A stretch of 64,000 bases of DNA from Flavobacterium stagni. GTDB taxonomy: Bacteria; Bacteroidota; Bacteroidia; Flavobacteriales; Flavobacteriaceae. Positions 1 to 8,157 of the stretch are shown in pieces. A program made the position numbers and the translations under genes. The stretch covers positions 248,001 to 312,000 of the forward strand of contig NZ_SBKN01000002.1 in assembly GCF_004122105.1 (NCBI RefSeq), written 5' to 3'. The notes under the pieces are model-generated. The model did not search any database and was not told where the DNA came from. It saw only the letters and a program-made list of their open reading frames with translations. Numbering within the stretch: position 1 is the first letter of the stretch; the number at the start of each line of letters is the position of its first letter.

Positions 1-432
1 ACAACTGTTGAAAATCCACGCTACAATTATAAAGCGTATTCTTCTAGTTTTACCGATGGATGGGAAACCGACGTGAATATTAAATACTTGCGTTATGCTG
101 AAGTGCTTTTGATTAAAGCTGAAGCGATGAACGAATTAGGTCAAACTTCAGGCGCGATAAGTTTGGTGAATACCATTCGTAACCGTGCAGGTTTAGGTAA
201 TACACCCGCACTTTCTCAAGGTGATGTTCGAACAGCTATTTGGAAAGAACGTCGTCTCGAATTGGCTTTTGAACACGATCGTTTCTTTGATTTAGTGCGT
301 ACAGGTCAAGCACAAGCGGCTTTTGCACTTGACGGAAAAACGTTCGTAGTGGGTAAACATGAATTGTTCCCAATTCCTCAAAAATTTATTAACGAATCAG
401 CCGGATTATCTTCACAAAATCCTGGTTATTAA
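1..432 (+). CDS. SusD/RagB-family outer-membrane lipoprotein, C-terminal part
   Basis: The reading frame is open from the first base of the window, so this is the 3' end of a longer gene; the GTG at 73 is internal. The visible 143 residues contain the helical SusD C-terminal signature: a KYLRYAEVLLIKAEA segment, then a 'NTIRNRAGL' stretch and a 'WKERRLELAFEHDRFFDLVRTG' block. SusD proteins are cell-surface lipoproteins that bind glycan and act as a lid on a SusC TonB-dependent transporter; the SusC gene should lie upstream, outside the window. The next gene starts 15 bases downstream, in the same direction, which fits a polysaccharide utilisation operon. The N-terminal lipobox cannot be seen. 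Family assignment is secure; the glycan bound cannot be read from this fragment. Confidence 0.93.
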   Translation, partial: TTVENPRYNYKAYSSSFTDGWETDVNIKYLRYAEVLLIKAEAMNELGQTSGAISLVNTIRNRAGLGNTPALSQGDVRTAIWKERRLELAFEHDRFFDLVRTGQAQAAFALDGKTFVVGKHELFPIPQKFINESAGLSSQNPGY

Positions 433-447
433 TCCCTTTATAGTATC

Positions 448-1353
448 ATGAAAAATAGAAATGTACTTGCGCTTTTTTGTGCTACCCTGTTCACAACAGT
501 AGCCTTAGTGAGCTGTAATAAAGAGAGTATTGATGAAGATAATGCTCCAATTCCGTATGCTCCCATTGGAGGATATGCCAGTTCCGATGAAATTTCACCC
601 AGTAATTTATTGGTGAAATGTAGTTTTGAAGACAATATCACCGATTCTAAAAATGGAATTAGCGGTGGTAACGGTACCGATGTTACCTATCAAACGGGCG
701 TAAAAGGGAAAGCCTATCAAGGATCTTCCTCTGCTTTTATCGCCTATGATAATGTGTCTAATGATGTGAAGAATTTAACGAGTATAACGGTATCGGGTTG
801 GATTAAAACAAATCCCCATACCGGTGGTGCCCAATGTTTGTTTATGTTACCCAAAACAACAGATTTCTGGGGGAACATTTTTACATTGATCGAAGGAACA
901 GGTCCGAACACGACCATGCTCGTGAAAAATCATATTCAAAAAGATGTTACACCTTCCATCCCATGGAGTGGGCAATGGATTGTGCACGATGGTTCCAATG
1001 TATTGAACAACATGTTTGGTGTATGGAAACACATGGTTTGGTCTTACAACGCTACAACATCTACTTACAGTATGTATATCGATGGACAAAAGTTGACATT
1101 ACCTGAGTCTATGTCGAAACGCTACACCAATGATCCCGCATCCGGTGGTGTGCCTTATGGCAACTTAGCCAGTTCAGATGTGTCAAAATTCGTTATCGGT
1201 GGCTACCAACAACATTTAGGTTCGCCTTGGAGTGCTCCTGATGGTTGGATGCTTCACTATACGGGTCTATTGGATGAATTCCGTATTTACAATACTGCTT
1301 TAGCCGACAATGATGTACGTGCTTTGTATTTGTTAGAAAAAGATAACAGGTAA
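448..1353 (+). CDS. LamG/concanavalin-like surface lipoprotein
   Basis: A 301-residue protein with a lipoprotein signal peptide ending in L-V-S-C (Cys23), so it is probably lipidated and exported. From about residue 65 it shows a LamG-like (concanavalin A-type jelly-roll) pattern: 'SVSGWIKT'-type strands, a 'WKHMVWSYN' core, 'YSMYIDGQK' and the typical end 'LLDEFRIYNTAL' followed by a leucine-rich tail. LamG domains of this kind in polysaccharide loci are often surface glycan-binding proteins. It sits directly after the SusD gene, where a binding protein is common. A terminator hairpin follows it. What I infer: a carbohydrate-binding accessory lipoprotein. No catalytic residues can be named. 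Confidence 0.85.
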   Translation: MKNRNVLALFCATLFTTVALVSCNKESIDEDNAPIPYAPIGGYASSDEISPSNLLVKCSFEDNITDSKNGISGGNGTDVTYQTGVKGKAYQGSSSAFIAYDNVSNDVKNLTSITVSGWIKTNPHTGGAQCLFMLPKTTDFWGNIFTLIEGTGPNTTMLVKNHIQKDVTPSIPWSGQWIVHDGSNVLNNMFGVWKHMVWSYNATTSTYSMYIDGQKLTLPESMSKRYTNDPASGGVPYGNLASSDVSKFVIGGYQQHLGSPWSAPDGWMLHYTGLLDEFRIYNTALADNDVRALYLLEKDNR

Positions 1354-1368
1354 TATTTTGTTTTTTTA

Positions 1369-1405
1369 GTAACCACCTTTTATTTCAAAGGGTGGTTACT
1401 TTTTT
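1369..1405 (+). terminator. Rho-independent terminator after the LamG lipoprotein gene
   Basis: A near-perfect hairpin with arms GTAACCACC-TTT (1369-1380) and AAAGGGTGGTTAC (1387-1399), with one bulged base, is followed by a T run at 1400-1405. It ends the SusD-LamG transcript at least partly, and the next gene starts only five bases later, so readthrough is likely. Confidence 0.85.
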
Positions 1406-1409
1406 GATT

Positions 1410-2792
1410 ATGAAAAAAAATATGCTAAAAGCAATCGTATTGGCACTGATGGTTTGGGCCTGTTCTTCTTCTTCAGATAGCAGTTCGTCAGGTACGCCAT
1501 TAAACACTACTCCTGAGAATCCCGTGGTTTATACGGATACCGAACTCTTGGATAAAGTGCAACAAGATGCCCTAAAATATTTTTGGGAATATGCCGAAAC
1601 CAATTCAAAATTGGCGCGGGAACGTTACCATACCGACAATCCATCCTTTGAATCCAATATTGTCACTACAGGTGGCTCTGGATTTGGATTGATGACGATT
1701 GTTGCAGGTGTCAATCGCGGATTTATCAATCGTACTGAAGCCGTAAACCGACTGACTACTGCCCTGAATTTTCTCGAAAATGCCGATCGCTTTCATGGTG
1801 CTTGGTCGCATTGGATCGATGGAAATACAGGTCATGTCATTCCGTTTGGAACGGTCGATAATGGCGGCGATTTGGTCGAAACGTCCTTCCTATGTCAAGG
1901 ATTAATTTGTATTCGCGAATATTTTAAAAATGGGAATGCCACTGAACAAGCCCTCGCTCAAAAAGCAGATAACCTTTGGAAAGGGGTAGAATGGGATTGG
2001 TATACCAAAGGTGAAAATGCACTTTACTGGCATTGGTCACCCAATTACGGTTGGCAAATGAATATGAAAATCGAAGGTTATAACGAGTGTTTAATTACCT
2101 ATGTAATGGCCGCCGCTTCACCAACGCATCCTATTTCGCCTGCAGTGTACCAACAAGGTTGGGCGCGAAATGGCGCAATTGTAAATTCAGGAGTCCAATT
2201 TGGCTTACCTGTCGTGCTTAATTATAATGGGGCTACAGGGAATGTCGGACCCCAATTCTGGTGTCAATATTCCTATTTAGGATTGGATCCACGCGGTTTG
2301 TCGGATCAATATGCCAATTATTGGACACTCACTCAAAATCATAGTAAAATAATCAATCAATACTGTATTGCCAATCCACACGGCTATACCGGATATTCGG
2401 ATAAATGCTGGGGATTAACCGCTAGTTATACCCGAAATACCGATGGATCCACGGGCTATACAGCACACCAACCCAATAATGATACGGGCGTTATTACTCC
2501 TACTGCTGCACTATCCTCAATGCCCTACACACCCAACGAGTCGATGAAGTTTTTACGGTATTTATACAATGAAAAAAAATCGAGTTATGTAGGGGTGGCC
2601 GGACCCTATGATGCATTTTCACCACAATACAACTGGGTTACGCCACGGTATTTGGCTATCGACCAAGGCACTATTGCACCCATGGTTGAAAATTACCGTA
2701 CGGGATTATTGTGGAATTTATTCATGCAAGCACCCGAAGTAAAAACAGGATTACAAAACCTCGGATTTTCATCAACCCAACACGGATTCTAA
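1410..2792 (+). CDS. glucoamylase-like (PF10091) secreted lipoprotein; possibly a GH144-type beta-glucanase
   Basis: I chose the ATG at 1410 because it gives a lipoprotein signal (MVWAC, Cys18); the upstream GTG at 1392 lies inside the terminator hairpin. The protein has 460 residues. It shows the alpha/alpha-barrel pattern of the family called putative glucoamylase: 'LDKVQQDALKYFWEYA', 'GSGFGLMTIVAGVNRGFI', 'FHGAWSHWIDGNTG', 'DLVETSFLCQGLICIREYF' and 'WHWSPNYGWQMNMKIEGYNE'. Despite the family name, members include beta-1,2-glucanases (GH144), and the next genes encode an esterase and a GH3 beta-glucosidase, which favours a beta-glucan substrate over starch. The stop codon overlaps the next start (TAATG), suggesting coupled translation. 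Substrate is inferred only. Confidence 0.85.
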   Translation: MKKNMLKAIVLALMVWACSSSSDSSSSGTPLNTTPENPVVYTDTELLDKVQQDALKYFWEYAETNSKLARERYHTDNPSFESNIVTTGGSGFGLMTIVAGVNRGFINRTEAVNRLTTALNFLENADRFHGAWSHWIDGNTGHVIPFGTVDNGGDLVETSFLCQGLICIREYFKNGNATEQALAQKADNLWKGVEWDWYTKGENALYWHWSPNYGWQMNMKIEGYNECLITYVMAAASPTHPISPAVYQQGWARNGAIVNSGVQFGLPVVLNYNGATGNVGPQFWCQYSYLGLDPRGLSDQYANYWTLTQNHSKIINQYCIANPHGYTGYSDKCWGLTASYTRNTDGSTGYTAHQPNNDTGVITPTAALSSMPYTPNESMKFLRYLYNEKKSSYVGVAGPYDAFSPQYNWVTPRYLAIDQGTIAPMVENYRTGLLWNLFMQAPEVKTGLQNLGFSSTQHGF

Positions 2793-3484
2793 TGAAAAAA
2801 ATAAGTGTATTACTTTTAGTAGTTATCGGTTTCACCAGTTTTGCTCAAGAAACTAAAGCGTTATTTGAAGAAAAAATAACCAAAAAAGTAACCATGGGCT
2901 ATGTCCTACAGTTGCCTGAAAATACGAAAGAAAAATATCCACTCATCGTTTTTTTACACGGTTCGGGTGAACGGGGAACTGACCTAGAACTAGTCAAAGC
3001 GCACAGTCCGTTTACGTATCAAAATCTGATCAAAGAACCCTTTGCCATCCTGGCGCCTCAATGTCCCGAAGGCATTTGGTGGGATACGGAAGTGGTTTAC
3101 GAACTCATCAAAAAAACAATCGCTAAAAACAATATCGATCCCAGTCGCGTGTACTTAACCGGACTCAGCATGGGCGGGTGGGGGACCTGGAAATTGGCTC
3201 TTGAGCATCCCGAACTCTTTGCTGCAGTGGCTCCCGTTTGTGCGCCCGTTGATCGTATGATGCTTTTTACCGCTGAAAAATTAAAATCAAAACCCATTCG
3301 GATTTTTCATGGCGCACTCGATGATGTAGTCACTCCTGATAATTCGATTGAGATGTTTCAAAAATTAAAAGGAATTGGAGCCAATGTCGAATTGACCATT
3401 TTCTCCAACGATAATCACAACAGTTGGGATTCTACTTATTCAAATCCTGAATTTTATACCTGGTTATTCCAGCAACACCAATAA
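2792..3484 (+). CDS. secreted alpha/beta-hydrolase (carbohydrate esterase or phospholipase-like)
   Basis: The ATG at 2792 overlaps the stop of the preceding gene and begins a clean signal peptide (MKKISVLLLVVIGFTSFAQ), so 230 residues are made; a longer reading frame from 2711 has no signal sequence and would overlap the previous gene. Visible alpha/beta-hydrolase features: 'VFLHGSGERG' (oxyanion region), the nucleophile elbow GLSMGG with Ser126, an Asp in 'GALDDVVTP' and a His in 'NHNSW' near the end. Proteins of this kind in polysaccharide loci often remove acyl groups from glycans before glycosidases act. It lies between a glucanase-like gene and a GH3 gene in one operon. The exact ester cleaved is unknown. 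Confidence 0.85.
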   Translation: MKKISVLLLVVIGFTSFAQETKALFEEKITKKVTMGYVLQLPENTKEKYPLIVFLHGSGERGTDLELVKAHSPFTYQNLIKEPFAILAPQCPEGIWWDTEVVYELIKKTIAKNNIDPSRVYLTGLSMGGWGTWKLALEHPELFAAVAPVCAPVDRMMLFTAEKLKSKPIRIFHGALDDVVTPDNSIEMFQKLKGIGANVELTIFSNDNHNSWDSTYSNPEFYTWLFQQHQ

Positions 3485-3512
3485 ATCGGCTTCGGCTACC
3501 ATAGAAACTACA

Positions 3513-5807
3513 ATGAAACTAAGAACTACAGTACTTACTTTTTCTCTTATTGCCCTCACCGGATTTGCGCAAAAGAAAAAGACAACCACACAAACACCCA
3601 AAGAAAAATTTGTCAACGAATTGTTGGCAAAAATGACCTTGGACGAAAAAATAGGACAACTCAATTTACCGGGTTCAGATGACTTTGTGACCGGTCAAGC
3701 CAAAAACACCAATGTAGCGCAAAAAATCCGCGATGGAAAAGTCGGCGGATTATTCAATATAAAATCGCTCCAAAAAATTAAAGACGTTCAAAAAATAGCC
3801 GTTGAAAATTCACGTTTGAAAATTCCACTACTTTTCGGAATGGACGTCATTCACGGCTACGAAACCACATTCCCGATTCCCTTAGCGATGTCCTGTAGTT
3901 GGGATATGAATTTAATCGAACGCAGTGCCCGCATTGCCGCTATTGAAGCCAGTGCCGACGGTATCTGCTGGACCTTTTCTCCCATGGTTGATATTTGCCG
4001 TGATCCACGTTGGGGCCGCATTGCCGAGGGCGTAGGGGAAGATCCGTATTTAGGAAGTTTGATTTCCAAAGCCATGGTTAAAGGCTATCAAGGCAAAGAT
4101 TTAACGGCAGATAATACAATCATGGCCTGTGTAAAGCACTTTGCCTTATACGGAGCACCCGAAGCCGGCCGCGATTACAATACCGTGGACATGAGTCGGA
4201 TTCGCATGTACAACGATTATTTTCCTCCCTACAAAGCCGCTGTTGACGCCGGGGTTGGTTCGGTAATGGCTTCTTTCAATGAAATCGATGGGGTGCCCGC
4301 AACAGGAAACCGTTGGTTGATGACTGATGTATTGCGCAAACAATGGAAATTCAACGGATTTGTAGTTACCGATTATACGGGAATCAATGAAATGACCGAC
4401 CACGGCATGGGCGACCTACAAGAATGTTCGAAGCTCGCACTAAAAGCCGGAATCGATATGGATATGGTCGGTGAAGGATTTTTAACCACATTGAAAAAAT
4501 CATTAGCCGAAGGCAAAATTACTACCGCCGATATCGATGCTGCCGCCAAACGAATTTTAGAAGCCAAATACGATTTAGGTCTTTTTCAAGATCCTTATAA
4601 ATACCTAAACGAAACCCGTCAAAAAACTGAAATTTATACAACAGCACATCGTGTAGAAGCCCGAAATCTCGCGGCTCAATCCATGGTGCTGTTAAAAAAT
4701 GACAACCAAGTTTTACCGCTAAAAAAGTCAGGAACCATTGCTTTAATCGGACCCTTAGCCAACAATGCGGAAAACATGGCAGGAACTTGGAGTGTGGCTA
4801 CCGTGCAAAAGAACTCAATTCCCGTTTTAAAAGGATTCGAAGATGCTGTGGGTTCTTCAGCTAAAATTGTGTATGCCAAAGGTTCCAATCTCGATGACGA
4901 CCCTGTATTTGAAGATAATGCTACCATGTTCAGTAAATCGCTAAACCGCGATAGCCGCACTAAACAAGAAATGTTGGATGAAGCCCTAACCGTTGCCAAA
5001 CAATCCGATGTTATCGTTTTAGCATTAGGGGAATCAGCTGAAATGAGCGGGGAATGCAGTAGTCGGACCAACTTGGAAATCCCTCAAGCCCAAAAAGATC
5101 TTTTAAAAGAGATGTTGCAATTAGGAAAGCCTGTTGTGCTTCTTTTGTTCAATGGACGTCCCATGGTCATTACGGAGGAAAGTGCAAAAGTTCCTGCCAT
5201 CCTCGACGTTTGGTTTGGCGGTTCTGAAGCCGGACATGCCATCGCCGATGTCGTTTTTGGCGCTGTAAACCCTTCCGGAAAATTATCCACTACTTTTCCA
5301 AGAAGTGTCGGACAAATTCCGATCTTCTATGCTCATAAAAACACCGGCCGCCCACTGCACAATACGGAAGGGAAATTTGAAAAGTTCCGTTCCAACTATT
5401 TGGACGAGCGCAACGAACCCTTATACCCTTTTGGTTACGGTCTTAGTTATACCACGTTTACCTACGGTAAAGCCACCCTTTCTGCTCCAAAAATGAATGC
5501 TAAAGGAAAAATCACGGTTTCGGTTCCTGTAACCAATACGGGTAATTACGACGGAAAAGAAGTCGTGCAATTGTACATCCGCGATGTGGTAGGTTCGGTA
5601 ACCCGCCCCGTTCGTGAGTTGAAAGGATTTCAAAAAATTGAATTGAAAAAAGGGGAAACGCAAACCGTCACGTTTGAAATCACCGAAAACGATTTGAAGT
5701 TTTATAACAATGCCTTAGAATTTAAGGCCGAACCCGGAAAATTTGAGGTCTACGTCGGAACGAATTCCGATACCCAAAACAAAGTTGAATTTGAGTTAAT
5801 TAGATAA
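3513..5807 (+). CDS. GH3 beta-glucosidase (BglX type), exported
   Basis: A 764-residue protein with a signal peptide (ending TGFAQ), the usual length for periplasmic BglX-type enzymes. The order is an N-terminal GH3 barrel ('LLFGMDVIHGY', 'SPMVDICRDPRWGR', 'CVKHFALYGAPEAGRDYN'), the nucleophile motif 'GFVVTDYTGI' with Asp287, a C-terminal alpha/beta sandwich ('VIVLALGESAEMSGE', 'KPVVLLLFNGRP') and a fibronectin-III-like end domain ('GKEVVQLYIRD'). GH3 enzymes of this type remove terminal beta-linked glucose by a retaining mechanism. It is 28 bases downstream of the esterase gene and closes the operon; a strong terminator follows. Activity on oligosaccharides from the upstream glucanase-like enzyme is an inference from context. 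Confidence 0.95.
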   Translation: MKLRTTVLTFSLIALTGFAQKKKTTTQTPKEKFVNELLAKMTLDEKIGQLNLPGSDDFVTGQAKNTNVAQKIRDGKVGGLFNIKSLQKIKDVQKIAVENSRLKIPLLFGMDVIHGYETTFPIPLAMSCSWDMNLIERSARIAAIEASADGICWTFSPMVDICRDPRWGRIAEGVGEDPYLGSLISKAMVKGYQGKDLTADNTIMACVKHFALYGAPEAGRDYNTVDMSRIRMYNDYFPPYKAAVDAGVGSVMASFNEIDGVPATGNRWLMTDVLRKQWKFNGFVVTDYTGINEMTDHGMGDLQECSKLALKAGIDMDMVGEGFLTTLKKSLAEGKITTADIDAAAKRILEAKYDLGLFQDPYKYLNETRQKTEIYTTAHRVEARNLAAQSMVLLKNDNQVLPLKKSGTIALIGPLANNAENMAGTWSVATVQKNSIPVLKGFEDAVGSSAKIVYAKGSNLDDDPVFEDNATMFSKSLNRDSRTKQEMLDEALTVAKQSDVIVLALGESAEMSGECSSRTNLEIPQAQKDLLKEMLQLGKPVVLLLFNGRPMVITEESAKVPAILDVWFGGSEAGHAIADVVFGAVNPSGKLSTTFPRSVGQIPIFYAHKNTGRPLHNTEGKFEKFRSNYLDERNEPLYPFGYGLSYTTFTYGKATLSAPKMNAKGKITVSVPVTNTGNYDGKEVVQLYIRDVVGSVTRPVRELKGFQKIELKKGETQTVTFEITENDLKFYNNALEFKAEPGKFEVYVGTNSDTQNKVEFELIR

Positions 5808-5829
5808 TACCTTTCATGTTTTAAACAGA

Positions 5830-5865
5830 AACCCTTTAGTTGGAGTTTGGCTAAAGGGTTTTTTC
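5830..5865 (+). terminator. Rho-independent terminator after the GH3 gene
   Basis: Perfect 10-bp arms AACCCTTTAG (5830-5839) and CTAAAGGGTT (5851-5860) around an 11-base loop are followed by a T run. It separates the GH3 operon from the GH97 unit. Confidence 0.92.
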
Positions 5866-5881
5866 TCCAAAAAGGATAACG

Positions 5882-5889
5882 TATCTTTA
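5882..5889 (+). promoter_or_regulatory. -7-like promoter box TATCTTTA before GH97
   Basis: One base from the Bacteroidota -7 consensus TAnnTTTG, 16 bases before the GH97 start codon and just after the terminator. I see no clear -33 TTG at the right distance. Confidence 0.5.
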
Positions 5890-5905
5890 GCCAAAATTTA
5901 GTCGA

Positions 5906-8005
5906 ATGAAAAATCTAATAACTACAGCTTTGCTCGTACTAGTAACTCTAGTTCAAGCACAAACCACAACTTCACCCAGCAAAGAAATTCAAGTGAATTT
6001 CCAACTTACCGCTCAAGGGCAACCTTCGTATACGGTGAAATACAAAAACCAAGACGTAATCTTAACTTCTACTTTGGGCATCGAATTGAAAGATATTCCC
6101 GCTTTAGAAAAAGGGTTTAGTATGATCAATTCCTCTGAAAAAGCCATGGATGAACCCTGGACACCTGTAATGGGCGAGTACGCGGTGATTCAAAATAAGT
6201 ACAACCAACTCACCCTGAATCTTCAACAAAAAGAAACGGGTCGATTACTCAATATTATCTTCAAAGTATACGATGAAGGCGTGGCTTTTCGCTATGAATT
6301 TCCCAAACAACCCAATCTGAATTATTTCATCATCAAAGAAGAAAATACCCAATTCAATTTGGCAGGCAATCACAAAACCTTTTGGATTCCTGGCGACTAC
6401 GATAGCCAAGAATATGTGTACAATGAAACACAATTCTCGGATATTGATGTGTCCAAATTGGATATGAATAACGGGATCGGACTCAAAACGATTCGCGATA
6501 ATCACCGCATCCAGTCGCCCCTCATGATGAAATCAGCCAATGGATTGTACCTTAATATTTTTGAAGCGGCAGTGGTGAATTATCCGGTAATGCACCTGAA
6601 TTCAGTACCCGCAAAATATCAATTGACTTCCCACTTAGTGCCCAATGCCATTGGGGATAAAGCGTATCTACAAACGCCAGCTGTTTCACCTTGGCGTACG
6701 ATTTTTGTCAGCGACGATGCGCGTAAAATCGTAGCCTCAAAAATGATTTTCAACTTAAACGAACCTTGTAAAATCAAAGACGTTTCCTATATCAAACCCA
6801 TGAAATATGTAGGTGTTTGGTGGGAAATGCACGTGGGTAAATCCACCTGGGACTTCGCCGGTTCGCAAAATGCACAAAACGCCGCCGACGGTTCACTTAA
6901 ACCTTCAGGAAAACACGGCGCTACCACCGAAAACGTAAAACGCTACATCGACTTTGCTGCCAAACACGGCTTTGACGGTGTTTTGGTCGAAGGTTGGAAC
7001 GTGGGCTGGGAAGACTGGTTCGGGAACTGGAAAGAAGACGTTTTCGATTTCGTGACTCCCTATCCTGACTTTAATCTAAAAGCAGTAAACGATTATGCCA
7101 AATCCAAAGGCGTGAAAATGATCATGCACCACGAAACCTCTGGTTCGGTAGCCAATTACGAACGCCACCTCGATCGTGCCTTTAATTTAATGAAAGAATA
7201 CGGCTATCCTGCTGTGAAGTCGGGCTATGTGGGCCGAATCATTCCTCGTGGTGAATTCCATGACGGACAAACCATGGTAAACCACTTTAATTTTGTGGCA
7301 CGCCGTGCAGCCGACTTTAATTTGATGGTTAACTCGCACGAGAGTTCGCGCCCTACAGGGTACAGTCGCACTTATCCCAACTATATCGCAGCCGAAGCCG
7401 CTCGTGGCAACGAATTCAACGGTTGGAGCAACGGAAATCCGCCCGCTCACGAAACCATTTTGCCGTTTACCCGCTTGTTGGGTGGCCCAATGGACTATAC
7501 GCCAGGGATTTTCGAAATTAAAATGAGCTACTACGACAAAACCAAAACGGAACAAGTACATACCACATTAACCAAACAATTGGCGTTGTATGTAACTTTA
7601 TATTCGCCGTTGCAAATGGCAGCCGACTTACCCGAAAACTACGAGCGTTACCTCGATGCATTCCAATTCATCAAAGATGTGGCGGTAGACTGGCAAGATT
7701 CCAAGTATTTGGAGGCTGAACCGGGCGATTATTTGACCGTAGCGCGCAAAGAGAAAAACGGTGAGCGTTGGTTCCTAGGCGCTATTACTGATGAAAATGC
7801 ACGTTCGAGCGAAGTCAAATTGGACTTCTTAACGCCTGGCAAAAAATACAAAGCCATCATCTACCAAGATGGAAAAGGCGCCGATTGGAAAGACAATCCC
7901 AAAGCTTACGAAATCAAAACCATGACGGTAACGTCCAAGTCCAAATTAAAATTAAACCTTGCCAAAGGCGGCGGAACTGCAGTTAGTTTCGAGCCGATTC
8001 AATAA
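5906..8005 (+). CDS. GH97 alpha-glucosidase, inverting SusB type
   Basis: A 699-residue exported protein (signal peptide ending LVQAQ). GH97 features are clear: 'HGFDGVLVEGWNVGWEDWF', then three acidic positions in conserved settings, 'MHHETSG' (Glu410), 'NSHESSRPTG' (Glu479) and 'GNEFNGW' (Glu503). Their spacing (69 and 24 residues) equals that of Glu439, Glu508 and Glu532 in the characterised inverting enzyme SusB, and the enzyme therefore probably has the inverting mechanism; retaining GH97 enzymes use an Asp nucleophile instead. It would release glucose from alpha-glucans or their oligosaccharides in the periplasm. It is the first gene after a terminator. The downstream GH43-like gene is separated from it by a repeat element. 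Confidence 0.95.
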   Translation: MKNLITTALLVLVTLVQAQTTTSPSKEIQVNFQLTAQGQPSYTVKYKNQDVILTSTLGIELKDIPALEKGFSMINSSEKAMDEPWTPVMGEYAVIQNKYNQLTLNLQQKETGRLLNIIFKVYDEGVAFRYEFPKQPNLNYFIIKEENTQFNLAGNHKTFWIPGDYDSQEYVYNETQFSDIDVSKLDMNNGIGLKTIRDNHRIQSPLMMKSANGLYLNIFEAAVVNYPVMHLNSVPAKYQLTSHLVPNAIGDKAYLQTPAVSPWRTIFVSDDARKIVASKMIFNLNEPCKIKDVSYIKPMKYVGVWWEMHVGKSTWDFAGSQNAQNAADGSLKPSGKHGATTENVKRYIDFAAKHGFDGVLVEGWNVGWEDWFGNWKEDVFDFVTPYPDFNLKAVNDYAKSKGVKMIMHHETSGSVANYERHLDRAFNLMKEYGYPAVKSGYVGRIIPRGEFHDGQTMVNHFNFVARRAADFNLMVNSHESSRPTGYSRTYPNYIAAEAARGNEFNGWSNGNPPAHETILPFTRLLGGPMDYTPGIFEIKMSYYDKTKTEQVHTTLTKQLALYVTLYSPLQMAADLPENYERYLDAFQFIKDVAVDWQDSKYLEAEPGDYLTVARKEKNGERWFLGAITDENARSSEVKLDFLTPGKKYKAIIYQDGKGADWKDNPKAYEIKTMTVTSKSKLKLNLAKGGGTAVSFEPIQ

Positions 8006-8014
8006 GTTTTTTTA

Positions 8015-8157
8015 TGAGCTATTTCCTGCTATCCACTGCAAGCCGCGTTTGTTCCGGCCCTTTGAACACCACCGCCCGTGAGCTCCTCAAGTCGCTACGG
8101 CCAATGGGTCAAAGTACGGCCGTCACCGCACGCGGGCTTTCCGTTGCTATCAGGGCT
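8015..8157 (+). repeat. GC-rich intergenic repeat element, copy 1
   Basis: A 143-bp, unusually GC-rich stretch between the GH97 and GH43-like genes. It begins 'GAGCTATTTCCTGCTATCC' and ends 'CTATCAGGGCT'. A relative occurs in inverse orientation near 11575-11665 ('AGCCCTGATGGGAGC' on the + strand) and a more distant one near 16876-16975. It reads open in the frame of the next gene and so extends that gene's apparent 5' end artificially. Such palindromic fillers recur in Flavobacterium genomes; the function is unknown. Confidence 0.6.

Noticed and set aside
8014..8157. Longer N-terminus for the GH43-like protein
   Set aside because: The added residues come from a repeat element and would bury a good signal peptide.
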